Source: a virus. From it: DNA of 64,000 nucleotides. How positions within the stretch are numbered: the stretch's first letter is position 1; each line of letters opens with the position of its first letter. Position numbers and translations under genes: made by a program. The stretch lies in IMG/VR virus record IMGVR_UViG_3300047444_000069, positions 104,528-168,527 of that record. One strand, 5' to 3'. Of this stretch, positions 47,485-54,675 are shown piece after piece. The notes beneath the pieces were generated by a model, which worked only from the letters and a program-made list of their open reading frames with translations, was not told where the DNA came from and searched no databases.

Positions 47485-47780
47485 TGGAAAATCAACACCG
47501 CATTATCAAGGGCTATCGTGAATTGAGCGCAGAAGAAATCGCGCTGATGAACGAAGTCAAAGAAGAAGGTCAACGTCTGGCTGATCTTCTGAAGAAGGTC
47601 GAAGACCACATCAACAAGCAGTACATGGCCGAGTACGACATCCTTCAGGGCGATACGACCGAAGAACTGGATCGTCTTAACGCGGCTGAACCGTACCGCT
47701 GGCTTCAACATGCAGTGGATGAATACAAGACCGCCACGATGAAGCTGGTCCGTGCAGTTGCACAACCGACGACATTCTGA
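47484..47780 (+). CDS. Acb2-like anti-CBASS candidate (DUF7681)
   Basis: 98 residues. HRIIKGYRELSAEEIALMNEVKEEG at the start and AAEPYRWLQHAVDEYKTATMKLVRAVAQPT at the end reproduce the conserved ends of the Acb2 family (described in segments only). Acb2 proteins are small helical hexamers that sequester cyclic di- and trinucleotides made by CBASS defence. The length (about 90-100) fits. The gene is in a run of small early genes, where anti-defence proteins are common. Function is predicted by similarity to known members. Confidence 0.7.
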   Translation: MENQHRIIKGYRELSAEEIALMNEVKEEGQRLADLLKKVEDHINKQYMAEYDILQGDTTEELDRLNAAEPYRWLQHAVDEYKTATMKLVRAVAQPTTF

Positions 47781-47893
47781 TGAAGACTCTCGAAGAACTC
47801 TGTCAATACGCCGCTGTCTCGAAACGATACTGGCCGTTCCTTGATGCGCATGTGAAGCTGTGGTTCATCATGGACAAGCTAGGCAAGGCATGA
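47780..47893 (+). CDS. Small peptide (37 aa), unknown
   Basis: 37 residues; start overlaps the Acb2-like stop (TGATG) and the end overlaps the next gene (ATGA). It has an aromatic helix (YWPFLDAHVKLWFIMDKLG). The overlaps on both sides support translation. Confidence 0.5.
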   Translation: MKTLEELCQYAAVSKRYWPFLDAHVKLWFIMDKLGKA

Positions 47894-48078
47894 TCGGTCG
47901 GCGTAATCACTACGACATGAAACGATTCTCTGCATACAACGAACATACTGGATGGAAGGTGACGAAGCTTTCCTTAGACACCGACAATCGTATGCTTCGT
48001 ATTGGCGTCGGAAAGCATGAAGGTAAGTGGTTCTTCCGTGTGGACCTTTGGACCACAGGTTGGCGAATCACTAAATAG
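47890..48078 (+). CDS. Conserved small phage protein (62 aa)
   Basis: From the ATG at 47890 in an ATGA overlap. NRMLRIGVGKHEGKWFFRVD is a pattern seen in small proteins of many phages; function unknown. Its TAG stop is part of a CTAAATAG sequence. Confidence 0.65.
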   Translation: MIGRRNHYDMKRFSAYNEHTGWKVTKLSLDTDNRMLRIGVGKHEGKWFFRVDLWTTGWRITK

Positions 48079-48115
48079 TTTCATCGTCGTGTACGGCGCT
48101 GAATCCTCAACTGAC

Positions 48116-48232
48116 ATGGTATCTCGTCTTATCGAAAAACATGTAGATGGTCGCTATGTCATGATTCGATGCTTTGTTGCACCGGATAAGTTGACCATCG
48201 CATACACCGAACAGTGTCACTACAAAAAATGA
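48116..48232 (+). CDS. Possible small protein (38 aa)
   Basis: From the ATG at 48116; the frame is open upstream to 48002, and the true start is uncertain because no clear ribosome-binding site is seen. It ends in an ATGA overlap with the next gene, which supports it. Confidence 0.4.
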   Translation: MVSRLIEKHVDGRYVMIRCFVAPDKLTIAYTEQCHYKK

Positions 48233-48396
48233 AATCATTCGCAGAACTGACATTCGAGCAACAAGAACAGTTGCGCGCACGCTTGAACGAGTATCACGTT
48301 CAAACTGATCCGGTCACGCTTCGTCCGTATGTTCGCTTCATGGGCGAATCGGTTGACTTCCGTTCAATCACGGCAACCAACATCCTGCTAGGCTAA
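48229..48396 (+). CDS. Small protein, unknown (55 aa)
   Basis: ATG at 48229 inside an ATGA overlap. SFAELTFEQQEQLRARLNEY is a short helical region of phage type; the rest is a small beta hairpin. One-base overlap with the next gene. Confidence 0.55.
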   Translation: MKSFAELTFEQQEQLRARLNEYHVQTDPVTLRPYVRFMGESVDFRSITATNILLG

Positions 48397-48596
48397 TGGC
48401 ATACACAGACGATCAACAACGCGTCATCAACGAGCGTGACGAACTTTCCCCGAAGCTGCAACGCCTGAAAGTGTTCGTGCAATCGCCCGCATTTGTGGCA
48501 CTAGATAAAACAGAGCGCGAACGGCAGACCCGGCAAGTCTGGGTCATGGGCCTGTACCTGAACGTGCTGAACGAGCGCATCGCCGCCTTCAGCTAA
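48396..48596 (+). CDS. Conserved small helical phage protein (66 aa)
   Basis: TAATG overlap. QRVINERDELSPKLQRLKVF then FVALDKTERERQTRQ and a final helix: a helical hairpin family found in many phages, function unknown. A terminator follows. Confidence 0.65.
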   Translation: MAYTDDQQRVINERDELSPKLQRLKVFVQSPAFVALDKTERERQTRQVWVMGLYLNVLNERIAAFS

Positions 48597-48602
48597 GACA
48601 AG

Positions 48603-48635
48603 AACCCCGAACATGGAAACGTGTTCGGGGTTTTT
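48603..48635 (+). terminator. Rho-independent terminator
   Basis: AACCCCGAACA pairs with TGTTCGGGG (48603-48613 with 48622-48630), followed by T5. A new promoter begins 14 nt later. Confidence 0.9.
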
Positions 48636-48648
48636 CGTTTCTGGGCTG

Positions 48649-48676
48649 TTGACATCCATTCCCAAACCTGTATAAT
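48649..48676 (+). promoter_or_regulatory. Early promoter with CCCAAACCTG motif
   Basis: TTGACA (48649-48654), 16-bp spacer ending CCCAAACCTG, TATAAT (48671-48676). Confidence 0.85.
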
Positions 48677-48707
48677 TCTTTTCATCGAGAACATAGGGGA
48701 GCAAGAC

Positions 48708-48872
48708 ATGGCAACTACCGCAGAACTGTTCGCAGAGAAAGCCGCTGGTCGTCGCGCATTCTGGAATGGCGAAACCCCGCTGATGCACCCGAGTGAGTGC
48801 CCCGGCGAACTGTATGAGGCGTGGTATGACGGTTGGGACCAAGCCCGCAACGATGCCGAACGGGATGACTAA
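48708..48872 (+). CDS. Small acidic protein (54 aa)
   Basis: ATG at 48708, ribosome-binding site AGGGGAG. ELFAEKAAGRRAFWNGETP and YEAWYDGWDQARND are typical of small phage proteins. First gene of an early unit; unknown function. Confidence 0.6.
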   Translation: MATTAELFAEKAAGRRAFWNGETPLMHPSECPGELYEAWYDGWDQARNDAERDD

Positions 48873-48873
48873 C

Positions 48874-49020
48874 ATGGAACCCATCGTCATCAATGAAGGC
48901 GACACGGTAGATCAGGTAGTGGACAAGCTGGTCAAGAACGTATGCCCTGAAATGTTGAAGTACCTCGCTGGCCGTTTGCTGGTCGAAATCGAAGATAAGG
49001 AGAAAGAACATGCCAATTAG
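48874..49020 (+). CDS. Small acidic protein (48 aa)
   Basis: ATG at 48874, 1 nt after the previous stop. It forms a helical segment DQVVDKLVKNVCPEMLKYLA with a charged tail. Unknown function. Confidence 0.55.
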   Translation: MEPIVINEGDTVDQVVDKLVKNVCPEMLKYLAGRLLVEIEDKEKEHAN

Positions 49021-49186
49021 CAAAGAAGCCGCAGCAAACGTCGCGATGATGGTCGGAACGATGCGCGCACAGGTGCATGGACTGTTGTCGGCCTGTGACG
49101 ATAGCGTCGAGCGTACCCGGCTGGAAAACTCTTTTTCCGCGTTGTCCTCTCTGCTGAACTTCTACATCAAACAAGCGGGAGAGTAA
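49010..49186 (+). CDS. Small helical protein (58 aa)
   Basis: ATG at 49010 overlapping the previous gene, behind AAGGAGAAAG. It is Ala-rich and helical (KEAAANVAMMVGTMRAQVHG). Unknown function. Confidence 0.55.
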   Translation: MPISKEAAANVAMMVGTMRAQVHGLLSACDDSVERTRLENSFSALSSLLNFYIKQAGE

Positions 49187-49188
49187 AC

Positions 49189-49416
49189 ATGACATACCGC
49201 GTAAAAGTCACCATCGAAGTCGTCAACGAAGATGACGAAGTTGTAGATCACCGTGGATGGGTCAGTCACGTCAGCCGTAGGGATTTCAAACCGCTGCGCA
49301 CCACACAGTATTGGGATGGGTACGACTACGGTATCCAACAGGCACACAAGCACTTGAATTCGCTGTTCAAGACCGTTCAGGCCATCGGAGAAATTAATGT
49401 CCGTGAAGACGATTGA
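49189..49416 (+). CDS. Small protein, unknown (75 aa)
   Basis: Ribosome-binding site GGGAGAG. An N-terminal beta hairpin (YRVKVTIEVVNEDDEV) precedes a helix (QQAHKHLNSLFKTVQ). No family recognised. Confidence 0.55.
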   Translation: MTYRVKVTIEVVNEDDEVVDHRGWVSHVSRRDFKPLRTTQYWDGYDYGIQQAHKHLNSLFKTVQAIGEINVREDD

Positions 49417-49621
49417 TGACTATGTGAAGAAGTATGGCTTCTGTAACTGGCAAGCACAGGAAGTCATCAAGCAGCTTGAAGTGGCGCACAAGGCGCTGAT
49501 CGAGACTGCGAAGTTCTTCGATATGCGTCAGCGTGAATTGGGCTGTCTGTCCGACGAAGCCCAAGCCATCAACGACAAAGTTTGTGCGGCAATCGCAGTA
49601 TGTGAAGCAAGGGGTCTATGA
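49397..49621 (+). CDS. Small helical protein (74 aa)
   Basis: Start inside the previous gene, behind GGAG. DDYVKKYGFCNWQAQEVIKQ and further helices with three Cys residues. Unknown function. Confidence 0.55.
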   Translation: MSVKTIDDYVKKYGFCNWQAQEVIKQLEVAHKALIETAKFFDMRQRELGCLSDEAQAINDKVCAAIAVCEARGL

Positions 49622-49791
49622 AACTACTGTATCGTCTGAACGTGTTTGTGGCCGGGATGTTGGACTTTCGCAACCCGGTTGACCCCTACTACGCCGACAA
49701 GCGCGACTACCGCACCTACAATAGTGGTCGCAACCTGTCGAATCGTCTGACGTTCCACTTCTTTGAATGGAGACAACAATGGCCGACCTGA
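49618..49791 (+). CDS. Small protein, unknown (57 aa)
   Basis: ATGA overlap; rich in Tyr, Arg and Asp (VDPYYADKRDYRTYNSGRNL). The 3' end overlaps the next gene in another frame. Confidence 0.5.
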   Translation: MKLLYRLNVFVAGMLDFRNPVDPYYADKRDYRTYNSGRNLSNRLTFHFFEWRQQWPT

Positions 49792-49964
49792 CCGATACCC
49801 AAAGACTGGACTTCATCTTCGACCATCGGCCTATGTTCGATGAAGATAATCGCGGCCCATTCATGGTGTTCCGGTTCGAAGGCCATCACTGCGTCTCGCG
49901 CGGCAAGACCTATCGCCAGTGCATTGACAATGTTACGACCGGGAACTACAAGTACACGGACTAG
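49779..49964 (+). CDS. Small protein, unknown (61 aa)
   Basis: ATG at 49779 with GGAG just upstream. DTQRLDFIFDHRPMFDEDNR then FRFEGHHCVSRGKTYRQCID: a small mixed fold found in some phages. It ends against the convergent ParA unit. Confidence 0.55.
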   Translation: MADLTDTQRLDFIFDHRPMFDEDNRGPFMVFRFEGHHCVSRGKTYRQCIDNVTTGNYKYTD

Positions 49965-50269
49965 ACGATTCCGTATCGCTTCTTCATCGCGACCAATTCC
50001 TTTCTGGCCCCTTCGACCATGATCACCGACATATCGATGTCGGTTTTCTTTTTGAAGGCGCGAAGGTCTTCATACAAATCCTTCGGCACCTTGAAACTCA
50101 TGGTCTGGGTCGCGGCCTTCTCTGGAAACTTGAACGTATCTGCGGCCTCTACAGCGGGATGAACGGGTTCCGCTGCTACTTCGGTACTCGTCGGTACGTT
50201 CGAGCGCCGTGCGGCCTCGTCTGCCAACTGCTGGACCACATCTGGTATCGGCGCGAATCCCTTACTCAT
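49961..50269 (-). CDS. Ribbon-helix-helix protein, ParB/ParG-like partner
   Basis: 102 residues from the ATG at 50269, preceded by GGGGG (an upstream in-frame Met gives five more residues). A disordered N-terminal half is followed by SFKVPKDLYEDLRAFKKKTD and MSVIMVEGARKEL, the strand-helix-helix of CopG/ParG-type DNA-binding proteins. It starts in an 8-nt overlap with the ParA gene, the usual arrangement of a partition cassette. Confidence 0.65.
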   Translation of the reverse strand: MSKGFAPIPDVVQQLADEAARRSNVPTSTEVAAEPVHPAVEAADTFKFPEKAATQTMSFKVPKDLYEDLRAFKKKTDIDMSVIMVEGARKELVAMKKRYGIV

Positions 50270-50912
50270 CGAACACCCCCGCATAGATCGTTTCGATTTC
50301 GTCTTGTGCCTGTTCTGCGTCCCGGTTCCTACGTAGTTCCATGACGCCCTTTCCCTCTGATGCCGCCACGCCGAACGCGTTGCGCTTCACGACCTTGATC
50401 GGATCACATCCAAACGTTTCCTTCAGCTTGTCGAATTCTTCTTGCAAGCTGACTGTCAACTGATTCCTGTCGTTCCCCGTCAGCTTGTTCATCACCGTGA
50501 CGACCCGGAAGGTTCGCCCGCTGGCCCGCATGGTATTGATCATCTGGGCCATCGCGGTGAGTGACCAGACATCGTACTGACCGGCCTCTGCTGGCAACAC
50601 AAGTACATCACATGCGCCGACCGCATAGATCAGTTCGGGTGAGTTCTTCCCACCAACATCCACGATCACTGTATCAATGCCCTCGCGTTCTGCCATCAAG
50701 TCGGAGTAAATGTTACCCGTCATCTTTGATAAGAGGATATTGGGTTCGACGTTCTTCTGGCGGCGCAGCATTCCCCACATGTAAGCGTACTCATCCGTGT
50801 CCGAGTCGATCAGCTTCACTGTGTGTCCTCGCAGTGTCCGACTGACGGCGAGATTCGTGGCTATCGTGGTCTTCCCCACTCCACCTTTTCTTGTTGCGAC
50901 AGCTATCAGCAT
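50262..50912 (-). CDS. ParA-family partition ATPase
   Basis: 216 residues from the ATG at 50912, chosen because GGAG lies 6 nt upstream. Deviant Walker A KGGVGKTT (9-16), Walker A' VIVDVGG, and a later VMNKLTGN segment are ParA/Soj hallmarks. Such ATPases position plasmids and other cargo on the nucleoid. Paired with the downstream ribbon-helix-helix gene, it resembles a type Ib partition system. Its role in a lytic phage is unknown. Confidence 0.88.
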   Translation of the reverse strand: MLIAVATRKGGVGKTTIATNLAVSRTLRGHTVKLIDSDTDEYAYMWGMLRRQKNVEPNILLSKMTGNIYSDLMAEREGIDTVIVDVGGKNSPELIYAVGACDVLVLPAEAGQYDVWSLTAMAQMINTMRASGRTFRVVTVMNKLTGNDRNQLTVSLQEEFDKLKETFGCDPIKVVKRNAFGVAASEGKGVMELRRNRDAEQAQDEIETIYAGVFDE

Positions 50913-50924
50913 GGGTATCTCCAT

Positions 50925-50953
50925 CTGTATAGACGCATATACAGCCGTATATG
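50925..50953 (-). promoter_or_regulatory. Inverted repeats upstream of parA (operator or centromere-like)
   Basis: CTGTATA/TATACAG (50925-50931 with 50938-50944) and CATATAC/GTATATG (50936-50942 with 50947-50953) overlap. A ribbon-helix-helix partner could bind them to autoregulate or to anchor DNA. Confidence 0.5.
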
Positions 50954-51017
50954 TGACCCTGAACTTGACTACCGGTGCAGACTAGCAGCAAATTCTCTAC
51001 GTGGCAACAGAAAGTGC

Positions 51018-51045
51018 TTGACGTAAATTCCCACGTCTGTATAAT
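51018..51045 (+). promoter_or_regulatory. Early promoter with CCCACGTCTG motif
   Basis: TTGACG (51018-51023), 16-bp spacer with CCCACGTCTG, TATAAT (51040-51045). Confidence 0.82.
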
Positions 51046-51078
51046 CCGTCTCACCGAAACACATCTGGGGTGACATAT

Positions 51079-51315
51079 ATGATCGCATGTTGGACGGTAG
51101 TGGATGAAGGTTTCGATGTCGAAGTCTACGCAACGGCGTATTCGGTTGCGAAGGTCATCGAAAGTCGTGGATTGGCGCTGGAACCGGAAGCCGATGGACC
51201 GGCTGATTTGGGTATGATCCTGTTCGTATTGAACAAGTGTGATCGCGGTCGTTTCTATGAACCCGGTCAACGGACGTGGAAGTACAAGGCGCAAGCACAG
51301 TACAACATCAAGTGA
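51079..51315 (+). CDS. Small protein, unknown (78 aa)
   Basis: From the ATG at 51079, GGGG 8 nt upstream; a GTG three codons earlier is too close to the ribosome-binding site. VDEGFDVEVYATAYSVAKVIE then an acidic helix. Unknown function. Confidence 0.55.
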   Translation: MIACWTVVDEGFDVEVYATAYSVAKVIESRGLALEPEADGPADLGMILFVLNKCDRGRFYEPGQRTWKYKAQAQYNIK

Positions 51316-51322
51316 GGAAGAC

Positions 51323-51496
51323 ATGAAGAACTATCCCGTCATCTTCGAGAAGGACCATTGGATTTACCGGGAGTACGGCATCTGGCCGCAAGGCTTCGAA
51401 TTCGTCGTGATGTCCCCGGAAGGCAAGGTGATCAAGAAGTACCCGACGATGCACCAAGCCAAGGAAGCCATCGACAAACTTGTTGATGAAAAGTAG
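51323..51496 (+). CDS. Small protein, unknown (57 aa)
   Basis: From the ATG at 51323 with GAGGAAG upstream. FEFVVMSPEGKVIKKYPTMH then KEAIDKLVDEK: a beta hairpin plus helix. Confidence 0.55.
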   Translation: MKNYPVIFEKDHWIYREYGIWPQGFEFVVMSPEGKVIKKYPTMHQAKEAIDKLVDEK

Positions 51497-51524
51497 TTGA
51501 CAAGAATACCCAGACCTGTATAAT
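51497..51524 (+). promoter_or_regulatory. Early promoter with CCCAGACCTG motif
   Basis: TTGACA (51497-51502), 16-bp spacer with CCCAGACCTG, TATAAT (51519-51524). It begins one base after a stop codon. Confidence 0.85.
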
Positions 51525-51556
51525 TCTTTTCATCGACAACGCACTTGGGAGCAAAC

Positions 51557-51796
51557 ATGAACCTGACCAAACAGATGCAACAACTGGTTCTGGATGCGCA
51601 AGCTGCGGGCTACACGGTGCGCAACGACCACGAAGCGTGCCTTGACATCGTGAAGTTGACGAAGCACACCAAGCCCCGCGTGATCAAGGGTCTGCGCATC
51701 TGGGCTGATGGTAACGCCATCGACGCCACGATGGACCTCGCTGCGGCAAAGGCCATCAAGACGCAGAAGGAATGGCGCAAGTTCCTCGGCATCTAA
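51557..51796 (+). CDS. Small protein, unknown (79 aa)
   Basis: ATG at 51557 with GGGAG. LTKQMQQLVLDAQAAGYTVR begins a helix; a basic C-terminus KTQKEWRKFLGI ends it. Unknown function. Confidence 0.55.
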   Translation: MNLTKQMQQLVLDAQAAGYTVRNDHEACLDIVKLTKHTKPRVIKGLRIWADGNAIDATMDLAAAKAIKTQKEWRKFLGI

Positions 51797-51810
51797 AGGG
51801 AGTAGAAAAC

Positions 51811-52029
51811 ATGAATGATGTTGTCCTCATACCGGAAGGCACTGACCGATCCCCGCTTGGTGTGTCCGTCGAGATTCGGACGGAAGGCGACACGAAGTAC
51901 GTGACGATCCTCGCACGGCTTCATGTGAACAAGCGGTTCGAATTGCCGCACTGCTATTCGGCCAAGTTCACGACCGCCGAAATCCTGCGTGACCATTCGT
52001 TCTACAAGTACCTCAGTCGCTACAACTGA
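51811..52029 (+). CDS. Small beta-rich protein (72 aa)
   Basis: ATG at 51811 with AAGGGAG. VSVEIRTEGDTKYVTILARL is a beta-strand pair; a helical C-terminus follows. Unknown function. Confidence 0.55.
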   Translation: MNDVVLIPEGTDRSPLGVSVEIRTEGDTKYVTILARLHVNKRFELPHCYSAKFTTAEILRDHSFYKYLSRYN

Positions 52030-52044
52030 TCCCACATTTGGGTG

Positions 52045-52072
52045 TTGACAAACAATCCCAAACCTGTATAAT
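52045..52072 (+). promoter_or_regulatory. Early promoter with CCCAAACCTG motif
   Basis: TTGACA (52045-52050), 16-bp spacer with CCCAAACCTG, TATAAT (52067-52072). A short CCCA...TGGG pair sits just upstream. Confidence 0.86.
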
Positions 52073-52105
52073 CCTTCTCATACCAACTTCATCAGGAGAT
52101 TCAAT

Positions 52106-52318
52106 ATGAACGCATCGCAACGTCGCATCGCAATCCGCGCACTCCCGAAGCAAGGCGCGAAGGTTGGCTACCACGGCAAGAACGGTCTGGTCGAAGTCCG
52201 CATCGGTAAGCCGGTGATGTCCCTGCGTGGCAACAAGGTCAGCGTGCATCGCGTGAACGTCACGAACCCCGCCACGCGCGGTCGTGCCAACCCGAAGTAC
52301 TCGCAACTGGTGTTCTGA
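52106..52318 (+). CDS. Small basic protein (70 aa)
   Basis: Ribosome-binding site AGGAG. Strongly basic throughout (SQRRIAIRALPKQGAKVGYH), a likely nucleic-acid binder. Unknown function. Confidence 0.55.
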   Translation: MNASQRRIAIRALPKQGAKVGYHGKNGLVEVRIGKPVMSLRGNKVSVHRVNVTNPATRGRANPKYSQLVF

Positions 52319-52320
52319 TC

Positions 52321-52509
52321 ATGCCGCGTTGCGGAGACTGCGCATACAGTCAAGAATTCTATCCAGCGGAAGACGGCGAACCGGGCGCTAACCTATGTTA
52401 CTACCCGGCACTCCTTCTTCCGATTTCGATGATCGGTGCATCCCTTGGCGCGAAGGAAACGGTCGATCCTGAACGCACTGACTGTCGCTGTTGGACGGCA
52501 AAGGACTGA
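52321..52509 (+). CDS. Small Cys-rich protein (62 aa)
   Basis: CGDCAYSQEFY near the start and CRCW near the end place six Cys residues in pairs, as in small metal-binding or zinc-knuckle proteins. Unknown function. Confidence 0.55.
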   Translation: MPRCGDCAYSQEFYPAEDGEPGANLCYYPALLLPISMIGASLGAKETVDPERTDCRCWTAKD

Positions 52510-52511
52510 CC

Positions 52512-52658
52512 ATGTACAAGACTGAACAGAAGCCGCGAATCAAGATCACGATGGGCTACTACCACGTAGCCTTCGATGACCAGTGTCCGATCCTGCATCT
52601 GTGGACGATGGCGTTCGACTGGTGTTACGACATGAATGGGAAAAGATTCAAGAAGTAG
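52512..52658 (+). CDS. Small protein, unknown (48 aa)
   Basis: ATG 2 nt after the previous stop. KITMGYYHVAFDDQC and FDWCYDMNGKRFKK. Short but well placed in the unit; its stop abuts the next promoter. Confidence 0.45.
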   Translation: MYKTEQKPRIKITMGYYHVAFDDQCPILHLWTMAFDWCYDMNGKRFKK

Positions 52659-52687
52659 TTGACACGTTCGCCCAAGTCTGGGATAAT
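52659..52687 (+). promoter_or_regulatory. Early promoter with CCCAAGTCTG motif
   Basis: TTGACA (52659-52664), 17-bp spacer with CCCAAGTCTG, GATAAT (52682-52687). Confidence 0.82.
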
Positions 52688-52719
52688 TCTTTCATCGCAA
52701 CGAACACGGAGTTTCCTAC

Positions 52720-53073
52720 ATGAACGGAATCGTCAAGACTGGCCCGGAAGTCATCGTGCGCATCGGCCAATTCGTCACGGCGCTGGAAGCGTACTGCAAC
52801 GAAGTCAGCACGGTGAAGCACATCTACTCGCATGTCATCGAAGCGCAGATCGGCAAGAAGTACGCCCGCATCGTGCGTCGTGACAAGTGGCCGGATCAGG
52901 AACCGACTGGCGGTTCGGCGCACTGCTTCATCGATCTGTCGAACGGCAACATCTTGAAGGCCGATGGTTGGAAGAAGCCCGCACCGCAAGTTCGCGGCAA
53001 CATCTTCAAGGAAGACTTCGACATCGGCCAAGGCAAGGCGGTTGGTGAGTTCGGTGCGGCATACCTTCGATAA
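52720..53073 (+). CDS. Conserved phage protein (117 aa)
   Basis: 117 residues. HCFIDLSNGNILKADGWKKPA then VRGNIFKEDFDIGQGKAVGE is a pattern I know from several phage proteins without a known function. Mixed alpha/beta. Leads the last small-gene unit before the RNA-repair block. Confidence 0.65.
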   Translation: MNGIVKTGPEVIVRIGQFVTALEAYCNEVSTVKHIYSHVIEAQIGKKYARIVRRDKWPDQEPTGGSAHCFIDLSNGNILKADGWKKPAPQVRGNIFKEDFDIGQGKAVGEFGAAYLR

Positions 53074-53096
53074 CAAGTTGTAAAAAGGAAGAAGAA

Positions 53097-53333
53097 GTGA
53101 AGAACTGGTTCATCAACAAGTGGAACTCCCTCTCGCGCGCCGTCTCCTGCATCGTCGGCGCACTCAACTGGAAGGTCTTGGTTCTGTATGGCGCAATCGT
53201 GCTGCACTGGTCCTTGACCTATCTATCCCTTTCGCACCTGTTCATCTCCCTTGTCATCGCGGCCTTCATTGATGGCCTCGCGTTCCGCCAAGGTATCGAG
53301 AACGAGCGTCACTGGAACAACAAACAAAGATGA
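53097..53333 (+). CDS. Small membrane protein (GTG start)
   Basis: 78 residues, GTG start after AAAAAGGAAGAAGAA. Two hydrophobic helices (about 26-44 and 47-62) with a basic N-terminus predict an integral inner-membrane protein. Unknown function. ATGA overlap with the next gene. Confidence 0.65.
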   Translation: MKNWFINKWNSLSRAVSCIVGALNWKVLVLYGAIVLHWSLTYLSLSHLFISLVIAAFIDGLAFRQGIENERHWNNKQR

Positions 53334-53566
53334 CTGAAGAAGCAAAAGAACAGGGTGAATCCCTGTTCACCGTGAAGTTGAATTTCAAATCAGGGAATTC
53401 AGTAGTCCTGTATAATCTGACCAAGTGGAAGATTGAAGCCGGGACGTTGAATTGGGCGTTCCATAAGGATCATGAAGGCCCGATGATTTTTGATCCGATG
53501 TTCAAGATTGGTGACGTTGAAATGTGCCAATACGAAGTACAAAAGGAACTGGTGAAGTTCCAGTAA
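53330..53566 (+). CDS. Small beta-rich protein (78 aa)
   Basis: ATGA overlap. FTVKLNFKSGNSVVLYNLTKW and further strands suggest a compact beta fold. Unknown function. Confidence 0.55.
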   Translation: MTEEAKEQGESLFTVKLNFKSGNSVVLYNLTKWKIEAGTLNWAFHKDHEGPMIFDPMFKIGDVEMCQYEVQKELVKFQ

Positions 53567-53596
53567 ACAAGAAAACTAGAGAAAGAAGAAAACACC

Positions 53597-54664
53597 ATGA
53601 GCAACAATCTTCGCAAGTTCCCGAGCATCGACCAGTACAAGAACGTGATCACGAACATCCGTCAGTACTGCAAAAAGCATGAACAACCGCTTCCGACCCT
53701 GACGTTCGAAGGCACGATCAAGCTGCATGGCACGAACGGCGGCATCGGTCTGAATCTCGCAACGGGTGAACTGTGGGCGCAATCGCGCGAACGCATCATC
53801 ACGCCGTATGACGACAACGCAGCGTTTGCCAAGTTCGTTGAAGCGAACAAGGACCAATGGCGCACGTTCCTCGCATCGGTGATCGAATCGGATGTGGTGA
53901 AGCTGGAAGGCGCACAGTTCGCCGTAGAAAGCTTCCAGAAGGCCCGCGTGGTCATCTTTGGGGAATGGGCTGGTCCGAACATCCAAAAGGGCGTGGCGAT
54001 CAGTCAAATCGAGTCCAAATCGTTCTTCCCGTTCGACATCAAGGTCTACATTCCGGGCGCTGATGACGAAGACGTTCTGGTCCTGACGTATGACCCGATG
54101 GACTTCCCAATGCTGACGCTGATCCCGGACACATATCGCATCGGTTCGTTCCAAACGCACACACTGGACATCGACTTCGCCCGTCCGCAAGACTTTCAGA
54201 ACGAACTTGTCGATCTGACGCTGAAGGTCGAAGAAAACTGCCCGGTTGCTGCTGAGTTCGGACAGTCGGGTGTCGGTGAAGGTATCGTCTGGTACAACCG
54301 CGAAACGGGTCTGCGCTTCAAGGTGAAGGGCGAGAAGCACTCGATGTCGAAGGTTTCGACGGTCAAGCCGATCAGCGAAGAAGAACTCGCGCGTATCAGC
54401 ACGATCAAGAACTTCGTGGATACGGTAGTCACGGACAACCGCCTGAACCAAGGTCTGGACAAGCTGCGCGAGATGGGTAAGCCCCTCACGGTGCAATCGA
54501 CGGGTGAATACATCAAGTGGGTCGTTGGTGACGTGCTGAAGGAAGAAATGGACCTGATCGTCGCGTCCATGCTGGACAAGAAGGAACTGAATCCCGCGAT
54601 GTCGAACAAGGCGAAAGACTTCTACTTCGCATTCCTCAATTCGCAAGATTCGTTGGCTGCTTAA
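53597..54664 (+). CDS. rnlB: RNA ligase, Rnl2 family
   Basis: 355 residues (T4 Rnl2 has 334). Nucleotidyltransferase motifs: FEGTIKLHGTNGG (nucleophile Lys42), GEWAG (motif IIIa), GEGIVW (motif IV), FKVKGEKH (motif V). Rnl2 seals nicks in duplex or bridged RNA. It leads a block with Dda-like helicase, Rnl1 and a polynucleotide kinase-like gene. Confidence 0.9.
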   Translation: MSNNLRKFPSIDQYKNVITNIRQYCKKHEQPLPTLTFEGTIKLHGTNGGIGLNLATGELWAQSRERIITPYDDNAAFAKFVEANKDQWRTFLASVIESDVVKLEGAQFAVESFQKARVVIFGEWAGPNIQKGVAISQIESKSFFPFDIKVYIPGADDEDVLVLTYDPMDFPMLTLIPDTYRIGSFQTHTLDIDFARPQDFQNELVDLTLKVEENCPVAAEFGQSGVGEGIVWYNRETGLRFKVKGEKHSMSKVSTVKPISEEELARISTIKNFVDTVVTDNRLNQGLDKLREMGKPLTVQSTGEYIKWVVGDVLKEEMDLIVASMLDKKELNPAMSNKAKDFYFAFLNSQDSLAA

Positions 54665-54675
54665 CAAAGTTGGAA

